A stretch of 7,473 bases of DNA from JBJXHG01 sp046160865. Lineage in GTDB: Bacteria > Planctomycetota > UBA1135 > GCA-002686595. The DNA lies in NCBI GenBank assembly GCA_046160865.1, contig JBJXHG010000171.1, positions 1 through 7,473 on the forward strand, read 5' to 3'. Of the stretch, positions 1 through 7,035 are shown one piece after another. A model generated the notes under the pieces. It worked only from the letters and a program-made list of their open reading frames with translations. It was not told the DNA's origin and did not search any database. Positions within the stretch are counted from its first letter, which is position 1. Each line of letters starts with the position of its first letter. The translations under genes and the position numbers were made by a program.

Positions 1-110
1 GCGTCGCTCGATCCTCGGCGAATCTCGACGATTCGCCTGCGGTCTCGCTCCTTGTTCTGACGCGAACGGGCCACTTTCGCGCTCGAAGCACTTTCACCAC
101 GGACTGCTAG
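1..110 (-). repeat. Long palindromic repeat, copy A (truncated by the window edge)
   Basis: Read on the minus strand, this stretch aligns with the first ~108 bases of the complete copy at 7308-7470, with about nine mismatches by hand alignment (~92% identity). It contains the apical hairpin (GGCGAATC at 17-24 pairing with GATTCGCC at 30-37, 5-nt loop) and one complete arm ending GGACTGCTAG at 101-110. The other arm lies outside the window. Near the apex, two positions differ together from copies B and C. On the minus strand they place GA (46-45) opposite GA (9-8), a tandem G-A mismatch that is stable in RNA. The repeat ends within the Shine-Dalgarno of chrA, so it occupies the position of the chrA leader. 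Confidence 0.9.
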
Positions 111-114
111 GAGG
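109..114 (+). promoter_or_regulatory. Shine-Dalgarno AGGAGG for chrA
   Basis: AGGAGG lies six bases before the TTG at 121. This near-perfect anti-16S match decides the start in favour of TTG. Its first two bases (AG) are also the last two bases of repeat copy A (…GCTAG), so insertion or retention of the repeat directly forms the edge of this ribosome binding site. Confidence 0.85.
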
Positions 115-120
115 GTCGAG

Positions 121-1314
121 TTGAGCCACGCCGACGTCGCTACGATTCCGCACCAAAGCTACGGAGCGTTGTTCCTGCGCTTCCTGCGGTTCGGGTCACT
201 CGCCTGGGGTGGCCCTGTCGCGCAGATCGCGATGATCAAGGGCGAGCTCGTCGAGGAAGAGCGCTGGATCACGCCGGATCGCTTCAACCGCGCGCTCGCC
301 GTTTACCAGGTGTTACCGGGCCCGGAGGCGCACGAGCTGTGCGTGTACTTCGGCATGCTCGCGCGCGGCCGCGTCGGTGGATTCCTGGCCGGGCTCGGCT
401 TCATGCTCCCGGGGTTCGTGCTGATGCTGCTCCTGAGTTGGCTCTACGTGTCATCGCAGGGCGCGCTCGCTCAGGGCTGGGCCGGCGTCTTCCTCGCGCT
501 CCAAGCGGCCGTCGTCGCCTTGATCGTCCGCGCCGTGCATCGCATCGGCTCGCATGCGCTGCACGACAGGTGGCTATTCGGTCTGGCGGCCCTCGCGCTC
601 GCCGGAAGCCTCGTCGGCGTTCACTTCTCCATCAACCTGGCGGTAGCGGGAGCGTTGTACTTCGCGTTGCGCGAACGACGACGAGTCCTCGTCGCCGCTT
701 CCGTGGCCGCGTGGCTCGTCGCCGTCGGCATCGCGCTGTCCGCCGAGCCGGTCGTAGCGCCGGCCGACGTCGTGGCGGCGTCGGTCACTTCGGTCTCGCC
801 TGCGCTGCTCTTCGTGTCCGGGCTCAAGAGCGGACTACTCACCTTCGGCGGCGCTTACACGGTCATCCCGTTCCTCCAGCGCGACGCGGTGGTCACGGGG
901 AGTTGGATGACGAACGATCAATTCCTCGACGGGCTCGCCCTCTCGGGCATCCTGCCGGCACCGTTGATCATCTTCGCCACGTTCGTCGGATACCTGGGCG
1001 GTCGGTTGATCGGGTCGCTGGCGTTGACGGTGGGGATTTTTCTGCCGGCCTTCGGATTCACCCTCGTTGCACACGATCCGCTCGAACGCATCACGCAGCG
1101 GCCGGGGATGAAACACGCCCTCGACGGCGTCACGGCAGGCGTTGTCGGCTTGATCGCGGCGACGACCGTGCAGCTTGCGCCCGCGGCATTGGGCTCGACC
1201 TGGGCCGCCGCGATCTTCGCGGGTTCGCTGGCGTTGCTCTACCTCGTGAAGCACAAGCTGAACGTGCTCCTCGTCATCGCTTGCGCGGCCGCGGTCGGCG
1301 CGCTCGTGCTCTGA
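121..1314 (+). CDS. chrA: Chromate transporter, ChrA family, two CHR domains
   Basis: Predicted inner-membrane exporter of chromate of the CHR family. The 397-aa length fits the long-chain two-domain form (about 400 aa). The N-terminal CHR domain spans about residues 15-180, with the GGP motif (30-32), a following AQ, and a PGPEA motif (66-70). The C-terminal CHR domain spans about 225-397, with FGGAYTVIP (242-250), LPAPL (278-282) and a FLPAF motif near 310. Hydrophobic segments are visible at about 86-110, 118-140, 151-184 and 188-207 and repeatedly in the second half. The TTG start is chosen because AGGAGG lies six bases upstream. Repeat copy A ends inside that ribosome binding site, so any promoter lies within or beyond the repeat. 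No chrB-type regulator is visible. The first-domain motif reads PGPEAHEL rather than the more familiar PGPxxTQ-like form, so the substrate (chromate or another oxyanion) is inferred from family only. Confidence 0.92.
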   Translation: MSHADVATIPHQSYGALFLRFLRFGSLAWGGPVAQIAMIKGELVEEERWITPDRFNRALAVYQVLPGPEAHELCVYFGMLARGRVGGFLAGLGFMLPGFVLMLLLSWLYVSSQGALAQGWAGVFLALQAAVVALIVRAVHRIGSHALHDRWLFGLAALALAGSLVGVHFSINLAVAGALYFALRERRRVLVAASVAAWLVAVGIALSAEPVVAPADVVAASVTSVSPALLFVSGLKSGLLTFGGAYTVIPFLQRDAVVTGSWMTNDQFLDGLALSGILPAPLIIFATFVGYLGGRLIGSLALTVGIFLPAFGFTLVAHDPLERITQRPGMKHALDGVTAGVVGLIAATTVQLAPAALGSTWAAAIFAGSLALLYLVKHKLNVLLVIACAAAVGALVL

Positions 1315-1387
1315 ACGGTCGGTTCGGCGCAGTCGCGAAGCGCCATTTCGATCGCCGTGCGGCTCCCGGCGCCGCCGGCCTCTGTGG

Positions 1388-1573
1388 CTAAGGCCGCGTG
1401 GCGGGATCCGCGGGGCGATCGGCGTCAGCCGGGCGATCGGACTTGTCGTTCGGGCTCTCCGACGGAGAGCACATGTTCGACATTCACGTCGGCACGCCGA
1501 GGCGCGGAAGGATCACGAGCTGGAGCAGGAGCCAACCGCCCAAGATCACCACCATCAACAGGAGGTCACGCAT
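1388..1573 (-). CDS. Small membrane protein with in-frame TGA; candidate selenoprotein (61 aa if TGA is read as Sec)
   Basis: ATG at 1573-1571 is preceded by AAGGAAGG (1584-1577). It opens a 29-codon hydrophobic reading frame: MRDLLLMVV…, a single membrane segment at about residues 4-23, then ILPRLGVPT. It reaches TGA at 1486-1484. The same frame continues 31 more codons to TAG (1390-1388) with the same high third-position GC (25 of 31). The added tail is hydrophilic, rich in Ser, Pro, Asp and Arg. Reading the TGA as selenocysteine gives PT-U-MSNM-C, a U-x4-C pair just outside the membrane segment, which resembles a redox or metal-binding site. A SECIS-like hairpin follows at the expected distance. 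The gene overlaps the upstream stop (TGATG), so it is probably translated by coupling. I do not recognise the family with certainty and no function is assigned. The conservative alternative is a 29-aa protein ending at the TGA (1484-1573). No selenocysteine machinery is in the window to decide between them. Confidence 0.6.
1444..1486 (-). promoter_or_regulatory. Candidate bacterial SECIS element downstream of the in-frame TGA
   Basis: On the minus strand, after TGA (1486-1484), a lower stem TGTCG (1482-1478) pairs with CGACA (1448-1444). An upper stem GCTCTCC (1470-1464) pairs perfectly with GGAGAGC (1460-1454) around the 3-nt loop GTC (1463-1461). The internal loop between the stems is 7 nt on one side and 5 nt on the other. 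The loop begins with G, 21 nt after the TGA. Bacterial SECIS models call for a short stem with G at the start of a small apical loop about 16-37 nt after the UGA, so the geometry fits. There is no T-tract on either strand, which argues against an intrinsic terminator. The function is inferred from structure alone. Confidence 0.5.
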
Positions 1574-1680
1574 CAGCCTTCCTTCGCGAGTCGTCGGCAC
1601 AGACGCTCGTAGTCGCTCCGGCCGACCGATTCCACTTCGAGCGTGTCGCGGCACGCGGCAAGATCGTGCGGTCGCTCGCA
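1573..1680 (-). pseudogene. C-terminal remnant of an unrecognised gene, cut off at repeat copy B
   Basis: On the minus strand, about 35 codons (ERPHDLAACRDTLEVESVGR and on to …RRLAKEG, stop TGA 1575-1573) look like genuine coding sequence. They are amphipathic and charged, about 74% of third positions are G or C, and the stop overlaps the next gene's ATG as TGATG. The plausible protein sequence begins where repeat copy B starts (1678-1680). Inside the repeat the frame stays open only to a TGA at 1827-1825 and has no convincing start, only a GTG at 1731-1729 with no evident ribosome binding site. I read this as the tail of a gene whose upstream part was lost when the repeat arrived or recombined. 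The alternative is a ~52-aa protein starting at that GTG, partly encoded by the repeat. I do not recognise the family. Confidence 0.4.
1577..1584 (-). promoter_or_regulatory. Shine-Dalgarno AAGGAAGG for the small membrane protein
   Basis: Purine-rich AAGGAAGG on the minus strand, with the AAGGA core ending six bases before the ATG at 1573-1571. It lies inside the last codons of the upstream coding remnant. Together with the TGATG stop-start overlap it supports a real, coupled start at 1573 rather than a start farther upstream in the long minus-strand frame that runs through the repeat. Confidence 0.6.
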
Positions 1681-1839
1681 GTCCGTGGTGAAAGTGCTTC
1701 GAGCGCGAAAGTCGTCCGTACGTGGCGGCACAAGGAGCGCGACCGGAGGCGAATCCTCGTGATTCGCCGAGGATCGCGCGACGCCGGGCCGGCGCGTACG
1801 GGCGGCTTTTGCGCCGGATGACTTTCAACACGGGCTGCT
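1678..1839 (+). repeat. Long palindromic repeat, copy B
   Basis: 162-nt imperfect palindrome, about 90% identical (roughly 16 differences by hand) to copy C. The arms fold as an outer stem (1678-1695 with 1821-1838), a short stem after a 2x2 internal loop, a long stem (1703-1728 with 1789-1814), an inner stem (1737-1744 with 1771-1779, one bulge) and an apical stem (1748-1755 with 1761-1768, loop CTCGT). The pair A1720-T1797 replaces T7351-A7428 of copy C. Six T-G or G-T oppositions occur in these stems and no A-C. The element separates the minus-strand remnant from the + strand gene starting at 1859. I see no clear target-site duplication. Confidence 0.9.
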
Positions 1840-1858
1840 CGTCGCGCGCTGTGCTCCA

Positions 1859-4800
1859 ATGGCGAACGCCCCCACCCGATTCGCGATGGCTCGATGGATC
1901 CGACATCTGCGCACGGCGCCCGCCGTGATCGCGCTCGCAGCCTGGAGCGCCGGCGCGCTGCTCGCGCCGACGCCGCGCGCGCCGGCCGAACGGATCGTCT
2001 ACGGCCGCGACATCCGGCCGCTGCTCTCCGATCGCTGCTTCCACTGCCACGGTCCCGACGACGCCGCGCGCGAAGCCGACCTCTCGCTCGATTCGTTCGA
2101 GCGCGCCACCGCCGACCGCGGAGGCTACGCGGCGATCGTGCCGGGCAAACCGGACGAGAGCGAGCTGTGGAAACGGATCGACGCGTCCGATCCCGACGAC
2201 GCGATGCCGCCGGCGTCGAGCCGCAAGCCGCGCCTCACGGCGCGCGAGCGCGAGACGATCCGGAGCTGGATCGAAGCCGGCGCGCCGTACGAGGAGCACT
2301 GGTCCTTCGTGCCGCCCGTCCGGCCGCTGCTGCCGGACGTGCAGCGCGTCGATTGGGCCGCGAACCCGATCGATCGCTTCGTTCTCGCCGAGCTCGAACG
2401 CCACGGCGTAGCGCCGAGCCCGCCCGCCGACCGCGCGACTTGGCTGCGCCGCGTGTTCCTCGATCTCTCCGGTCTGCCGCCAACGCCGGACGAGATCGAC
2501 GCCTTCCTGGCGGACGGCGCGCCCGACGCTCACGCACGCTGGGTCGACAAGCTCTTCCACGACGAGCCGTACAAGAGCCGCTGCGCCGAGCGCATGGCGA
2601 CGCCGTGGCTCGACGCCGCGCGCTACGCCGACACGAGCGGGATCCACACGGACGCGGGTCGCTCGATCTCTGCGTGGCGCGACTGGGTGCTCGCCGCGTA
2701 CCGCGACAACATGCCGTTCGATCGCTTCCTCACGGAGCAGCTCGCCGGCGACCTACTGCCCGGCGCGACTGTCGCGCAACGCACGGCGAGCGGCTTCAAC
2801 CGCAACCACGTGACAACGGACGAAGGCGGCGCGATCCCCGAGGAAGCGCTCGTGGAGTACGCCGTCGACCGCGCGGCGACCACGAGCTCCGTGTTCCTCG
2901 GCCTGACGATGGGCTGCGCGCGCTGCCACGACCACAAGTTCGATCCGATCTCGCAGGCCGAGTTCTACGGCTTCCTCGCGTACTTCAACTCGATCGACGA
3001 GCCGGGCTTGTACTCGCAGCTCCCCGATGCGAAGCGCGCGTTCGAGCCCGCGCTCGAAGTTCCAACGCCCGCGCAGTCGCGCGAGATCGGCGAGCTCGAC
3101 GCAGAGATCGCCGCGGAGCGCATCAAACTCGACGAGCCCGTCCCCGGCGAGGACGCCGCGCGCGCGCTCTCGTTCCACGGGATGCGCGACGACGCGGCGC
3201 TCGCGTGGAAACGACCGCTCGTCGTCTCCGCGAAGTCGTCGGGAGGCGCGCAACTCACCCTGCAAGACGACGGCTCCGTGCTCGCGAGCGGCGCCAATCC
3301 AGACCAGGACGAGCACGTGCTCACACTGCGCACGGACGGGCGCGGCGTGCGCCTCGTGTGCATCGAGGCGCTGCCCGACGCGACGCTCGCGAACGGTCGC
3401 ATCGGCCGCGCGCCGAACGGGAACGCGGTGCTCACGGGCGTCACGACGCGCGTGCGCTCGATCGAGGGCTCGACGCAAGAGCACGACGTCCGCTTCGTCT
3501 GGGCCTGGGCCGACCACGAGCAAGCGGACGGCGACTACGCCGCGGTAAATGTGCTGGATGCGTCCGACGAGCGCGGTTGGGCCGTCGATGCGCACCGCGT
3601 CGACGGCGCACGCGTGCTGCTGCTGCTCGCCGACGCGCCCTTCGGATTCGCCGGCGGAAGCGAGATCGAAGTGCGCCTGCAGTACCGCTCGAGCTACGCG
3701 GCGCACACGCTCGGTCGCGTGCGCCTCAGCGTGTCGCCCTTGGTCGACGAATTCCTCGCGCGCTTGCCGCTCGCGCTCGGACGCTGGGTCCTCGTCGGTC
3801 CGTTCCCCGCGGCGTCCGGAGCCGAGGCGTACGAGCGCGCCTACGGACCGGAGCGCGACACCGTGCTCGAGCGCGCGCACAACTTCGGCTTCGGCAATCA
3901 GGTGTGGCAGCACGATCCGGCACTCGCCGACGCGCGCCTCAACGATGGCTTGCCCAAGGGGACTAACGCCACGTACGTCGCGCGCGAGATCTTCGCGCCG
4001 TCGGCGCGCGAGGTGCGCGCCGCGATCGGCAGCGACGACGGCTTCCGGCTCTTCGTCGGCGGCAAGGAGGTCGCGTCGCGCGCGATCGACCGCGGCCTCG
4101 CCGCGGATCAAGACCGCGCGTCGTTCGCGCTCACGGCCGGAACGCACGCGCTGCTCCTGAAGATCGCGAACACAGGCGGAGATGCAGGCTTCTTCTGGCG
4201 CTTCGAGACTCCGAGCGAGCAAGCCGCCGACGTCCTCGACGGCGATCTCGCGCTCGTGCTAGCGCCCGAGCACGCGCTCTCCCCCGCGCTCGAGCGACGC
4301 GCGCACAGCGCTTGGCGCACGGCGTTCTCCGCCGAGTACCGCGAGCGCTCGCGCCGACTGACGGCGCTCGAGCGGCGCCGCGACGAAGTCCGCGCGGGCG
4401 TCGCGCAGACGATGGTGATGCGCGAGCTCGCGACACCGCGCGCGACGCATGTACTCATGCGCGGCGTCTACGACCAACCCGACGCGGCGCGGCCCGTCGA
4501 GCGCGGCGTGCCGCGCGCGCTCGGCCGACTGCCGGAAGGCGCGACCCGGGATCGCTTGGGACTCGCGCGCTGGATGACCGCGCCGGAGAACCCGCTCGTG
4601 GCGCGCGTCGCCGCGAACCGCGCGTGGGAGCTGCTGTTCGGCACCGGCCTCGTGCGCACGAGCGAAGACCTCGGCCTGCAGGGCGAGTGGCCGAGTCACC
4701 CCGAGCTCCTCGACTGGCTCGCGGTCGAGCTCAGCGAGAGCGGTTGGGACGTGCAAGCGCTCGTCGCGCGCATCGTGACGAGCAACACGTATCGGCAGAG

Positions 4801-5557
4801 CTCGCGCGCGCGCGCCGAGCTCGCGAGCCGCGACCCGGACAATCGCTGGCTGTCGCACTATCCGCGCCGGCGTCTCGGCGCCGAGGAGATCCGCGACACG
4901 GCGCTCTACGTCTCGGGCTTGCTCGTCGAGCGCTTCGGCGGCCCGTCGGTGAAGCCGTACCAGCCGCCGGGGTTGTGGGAGGAAGTCGCGATGCCGGCGT
5001 CGAACACGCGCACGTTCGAGCCGGGCGTCGGCGCCGATCTCTGGCGCCGCAGCGTGTACACGTACTGGAAGCGCGCGGCGCCGCCGCCGTCGCTCGCTGC
5101 GCTCGACGCGCCGACGCGCGAGTCGTGCACGATCCGCCGCTCGATCACGAACACGCCGCTGCAGGCGCTCGTCGTGTGGAACGACCCGCAGTTCGTCGAG
5201 GCCGCGCGTGCGTTCGCGCAGCGAAGCGAGCTCGCCGCGCAGCGAAGCGACGCGGCGAGCTCGCGGAGCGACCTTCCATCGGTGCGTCTGGCGCCTCCGC
5301 AGCGCGACCGCGCGCGCTTGGCTTGGATGTTCCGCTGTGCGACGGGTCGAGCACCGGACGACGGCGAGCTCGACGCGCTCGCACTCGCGCTGGCCGAGTT
5401 CCGCGAGCGCTACCGCCGCGCGCCCGAGGACGCGCTCGCCCTGGTGTCCGTCGGCGCGTCGCCGCGCGACGAGCGGATCGACGTCGCGGAACTCGCGGCG
5501 TGGACGATGATCGCGAACGTGCTCTTGTCGCTCGACGCGACGATCTCGCGCGGATGA
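1859..5557 (+). CDS. Planctomycete cytochrome-type protein, PSCyt1-PSCyt2 (DUF1549)-PSD1 (DUF1553)
   Basis: 1232-aa exported protein of the large planctomycete family with two cytochrome-like modules; its reaction is not established. A signal peptide is likely (basic residues before a hydrophobic core at about 21-36, possible cleavage after APA near 43). PSCyt1 spans about 47-146, with CFHCH (C60, C63, H64) and M116 in DAMPP as a likely distal haem ligand. PSCyt2/DUF1549 spans about 168-380, with CARCH (C353, C356, H357) followed by DHKFDP. A middle region (about 445-640) and a PA14-like segment (about 638-780, starting near WVLVGPFP, with DGFRLFV later) look like carbohydrate-binding modules. 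The conserved TMVMRE and THVL…YDQP stretch lies at about 851-880. PSD1/DUF1553 spans about 895-1122. The start is uncertain: ATG 1859 has no clear Shine-Dalgarno, and ATG 1886 would also leave an intact signal peptide. The gene overlaps the following DUF1501 gene by ATGA, so the two are presumably co-translated. A small repeat-derived insert follows PSD1 (5215-5264). Confidence 0.93.
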   Translation: MANAPTRFAMARWIRHLRTAPAVIALAAWSAGALLAPTPRAPAERIVYGRDIRPLLSDRCFHCHGPDDAAREADLSLDSFERATADRGGYAAIVPGKPDESELWKRIDASDPDDAMPPASSRKPRLTARERETIRSWIEAGAPYEEHWSFVPPVRPLLPDVQRVDWAANPIDRFVLAELERHGVAPSPPADRATWLRRVFLDLSGLPPTPDEIDAFLADGAPDAHARWVDKLFHDEPYKSRCAERMATPWLDAARYADTSGIHTDAGRSISAWRDWVLAAYRDNMPFDRFLTEQLAGDLLPGATVAQRTASGFNRNHVTTDEGGAIPEEALVEYAVDRAATTSSVFLGLTMGCARCHDHKFDPISQAEFYGFLAYFNSIDEPGLYSQLPDAKRAFEPALEVPTPAQSREIGELDAEIAAERIKLDEPVPGEDAARALSFHGMRDDAALAWKRPLVVSAKSSGGAQLTLQDDGSVLASGANPDQDEHVLTLRTDGRGVRLVCIEALPDATLANGRIGRAPNGNAVLTGVTTRVRSIEGSTQEHDVRFVWAWADHEQADGDYAAVNVLDASDERGWAVDAHRVDGARVLLLLADAPFGFAGGSEIEVRLQYRSSYAAHTLGRVRLSVSPLVDEFLARLPLALGRWVLVGPFPAASGAEAYERAYGPERDTVLERAHNFGFGNQVWQHDPALADARLNDGLPKGTNATYVAREIFAPSAREVRAAIGSDDGFRLFVGGKEVASRAIDRGLAADQDRASFALTAGTHALLLKIANTGGDAGFFWRFETPSEQAADVLDGDLALVLAPEHALSPALERRAHSAWRTAFSAEYRERSRRLTALERRRDEVRAGVAQTMVMRELATPRATHVLMRGVYDQPDAARPVERGVPRALGRLPEGATRDRLGLARWMTAPENPLVARVAANRAWELLFGTGLVRTSEDLGLQGEWPSHPELLDWLAVELSESGWDVQALVARIVTSNTYRQSSRARAELASRDPDNRWLSHYPRRRLGAEEIRDTALYVSGLLVERFGGPSVKPYQPPGLWEEVAMPASNTRTFEPGVGADLWRRSVYTYWKRAAPPPSLAALDAPTRESCTIRRSITNTPLQALVVWNDPQFVEAARAFAQRSELAAQRSDAASSRSDLPSVRLAPPQRDRARLAWMFRCATGRAPDDGELDALALALAEFRERYRRAPEDALALVSVGASPRDERIDVAELAAWTMIANVLLSLDATISRG
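5215..5264 (+). repeat. Short direct and inverted repeats inside the PSD1 gene
   Basis: CGCGCAGCGAAGCGA occurs at 5215-5229 and again at 5236-5250, a spacing of 21 bases or seven codons, giving AQRSELA then AQRSDAA in the protein. Overlapping this, a perfect 14-bp inverted repeat (5226-5239 with 5251-5264) surrounds an 11-nt loop. It lies in the linker after the PSD1 domain, where length variation is tolerated, and keeps the frame. It looks like a small in-frame expansion or palindromic insertion. Confidence 0.75.
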
Positions 5558-7008
5558 CACCGATGGACCCGTTCGCCGCGCACCGACTCGAGCTGACACG
5601 CCGCCGATTCTTCGGTCACGCCGCCGCGTCGCTCGGCGCCGGGTTGGGCGCGCTCGGACTCGCGTCGGTCTCCGCGCCGCGCGAGGGAGGTGCCCCGCTC
5701 TCCGCGCCGCACTTCCGCCCGCGCGCGAAGCGCGTGATCTACTTGCACATGGAAGGCGCGCCGAGCCAACTCGATCTGTTCGACCACAAGCCGGGACTCG
5801 CCGCGCGTTTCGACGAGGACTTGCCACCGTCGGTGCGCCAGGGTCAGCGCCTCACCGGGATGTCGAGCGGTCAAGCTCGGTTCCCCGTCGCGCCGTCGAT
5901 CTTCCGCTTCGAGCGTTACGCGAATGCCCAGGACGGCGTGTGGATCAGCGAGCTCATGCCGCATACGGCGCGCGTCGCGCACGAGCTGTGCTTCGTGCAC
6001 TCGATGCACACGTCCGCGATCAATCACGAGCCCGCGATCACGTTCGTACAGACCGGGAACGAGCAGCCCGGCCGGCCCTCGTTCGGATCTTGGGTGAGCT
6101 ACGGACTCGGCAGCGCGAACGCGGATCTGCCGGCGTTCGCCGTGCTGATCACGCAAGGGTTCGGAAACATGCAGGCGCTCTCCGCGCGCTTCTGGGGCAG
6201 CGCGTTCCTGCCGAGCGAGCACCAGGGCTGCAAGCTGCGCAGCGGCGCCGACCCGGTGCTCTACCTGCGCGATCCGCCGGGCGTCGCGCGCGCGGACCGC
6301 CGGCGCGCACTCGACCTCGCGCGCGAGCTGAATGCACGCGAGGCAGAGCGCGCGCTCGATCCGGAGATCGACGCGCGCATCGCGCAGCACGAGCTCGCGT
6401 TTCGCATGCAGATGTCGGTGCCCGAGCTCACTGATCTGTCCGGCGAGGACGAGGAGACGTTCGCGCTGTACGGCGACGATGCGCGCAAGCCCGGCACGTT
6501 CGCGGCGAACTGCCTGCTCGCGCGGCGCCTCGCCGAGCGCGGCGTGCGGTTCATCCAGCTCTACATGCGCGGCTGGGACGCGCACAACAACTTGCCGGCG
6601 GAGATCCGCGCGCAGTGCCAAGCGGTGGACCAGGCGCAGGCAGCGCTCGTGGAGGATCTCCGGCGCCGCGGCCTGCTCGACGACACGCTCGTGATCTGGG
6701 CCGGCGAGTTCGGCCGCACCGTGTACAGCCAAGGCACGCTGACGCGCGACAACTACGGCCGCGATCACCACCCGCGTTGCTTCACGATCTGGCTCGCGGG
6801 CGGCGGCGTGCGCGCGGGGATCACGCACGGCAAGACGGACGACTACTCGTACAACGTGATCGAGGATCCGGTCAGCGTGCACGACCTGCACGCGACGCTC
6901 CTCTACTTGCTCGGCATCGACCACGAGCGGCTCACGTACCGCCATCAAGGACGCGACTTCCGCTTGACCGACGTGTTCGGCGAGGTCGTGACGAAGATCC
7001 TGGCGTGA
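5554..7008 (+). CDS. DUF1501 family exported protein (Tat leader)
   Basis: 484 aa, normal length for DUF1501, a family placed with the alkaline phosphatase/sulfatase-like fold; its substrate is unknown. The N-terminus carries a twin-arginine leader (TRRRFF, residues 15-20, then a hydrophobic run to about 40), so export in folded form is likely. Characteristic motifs follow: HMEGAPSQLDLFDHKP (65-80), HTSAINHEPA (about 152-161), GEFGRT (384-389), and NYGRDHHP (400-407) with the paired histidines expected near a metal site. The C-terminal part has VHDLHATLLYLLGID and RLTDVFGEVV. The start at 5554 overlaps the PSD1 gene stop as ATGA, typical of this gene pair; an ATG three codons later (5563) is possible. 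No Shine-Dalgarno is evident at either start, which fits translational coupling. No sulfatase, sigma factor or glycosidase gene, often seen near such pairs, lies in the window. Confidence 0.93.
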   Translation: MTPMDPFAAHRLELTRRRFFGHAAASLGAGLGALGLASVSAPREGGAPLSAPHFRPRAKRVIYLHMEGAPSQLDLFDHKPGLAARFDEDLPPSVRQGQRLTGMSSGQARFPVAPSIFRFERYANAQDGVWISELMPHTARVAHELCFVHSMHTSAINHEPAITFVQTGNEQPGRPSFGSWVSYGLGSANADLPAFAVLITQGFGNMQALSARFWGSAFLPSEHQGCKLRSGADPVLYLRDPPGVARADRRRALDLARELNAREAERALDPEIDARIAQHELAFRMQMSVPELTDLSGEDEETFALYGDDARKPGTFAANCLLARRLAERGVRFIQLYMRGWDAHNNLPAEIRAQCQAVDQAQAALVEDLRRRGLLDDTLVIWAGEFGRTVYSQGTLTRDNYGRDHHPRCFTIWLAGGGVRAGITHGKTDDYSYNVIEDPVSVHDLHATLLYLLGIDHERLTYRHQGRDFRLTDVFGEVVTKILA

Positions 7009-7014
7009 GCGCGC

Positions 7015-7035
7015 TTCACGCCTGACGCGCGTGAA
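7015..7035 (+). terminator. Possible weak hairpin terminator after the DUF1501 gene
   Basis: TTCACGC (7015-7021) pairs with GCGTGAA (7029-7035) around a 7-nt loop, starting seven bases after the stop codon. There is no T-tract after the stem (sequence continues CTTGCTGG), so this is at best a poor intrinsic terminator or a transcript-end stabilising hairpin. Confidence 0.3.

Noticed and set aside
1325..1345. Weak hairpin GGCGC…GCGCC just after chrA
   Set aside because: Five pairs in a GC-rich background without a T-tract; such stems are expected by chance here.
1454..1470. Hairpin read as an intrinsic terminator for chrA or for the small ORF
   Set aside because: Seven strong pairs but no T-tract after the stem on either strand, and it lies about 140 bases past the chrA stop. 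The SECIS reading fits its position better.
1357..1821. Plus-strand frames across 1357-1821
   Set aside because: Low-complexity Arg/Ser composition, no ribosome binding site, and they run through the palindromic repeat and antisense to the better supported minus-strand unit.
1484..2647. Long minus-strand frame (387 codons) ending with the small membrane protein sequence
   Set aside because: Most of it is antisense to the PSCyt1/PSCyt2 gene and then crosses the repeat, with Arg/Ala-rich shadow composition. Only the last 29 codons, after an internal Shine-Dalgarno and ATG, look genuine.
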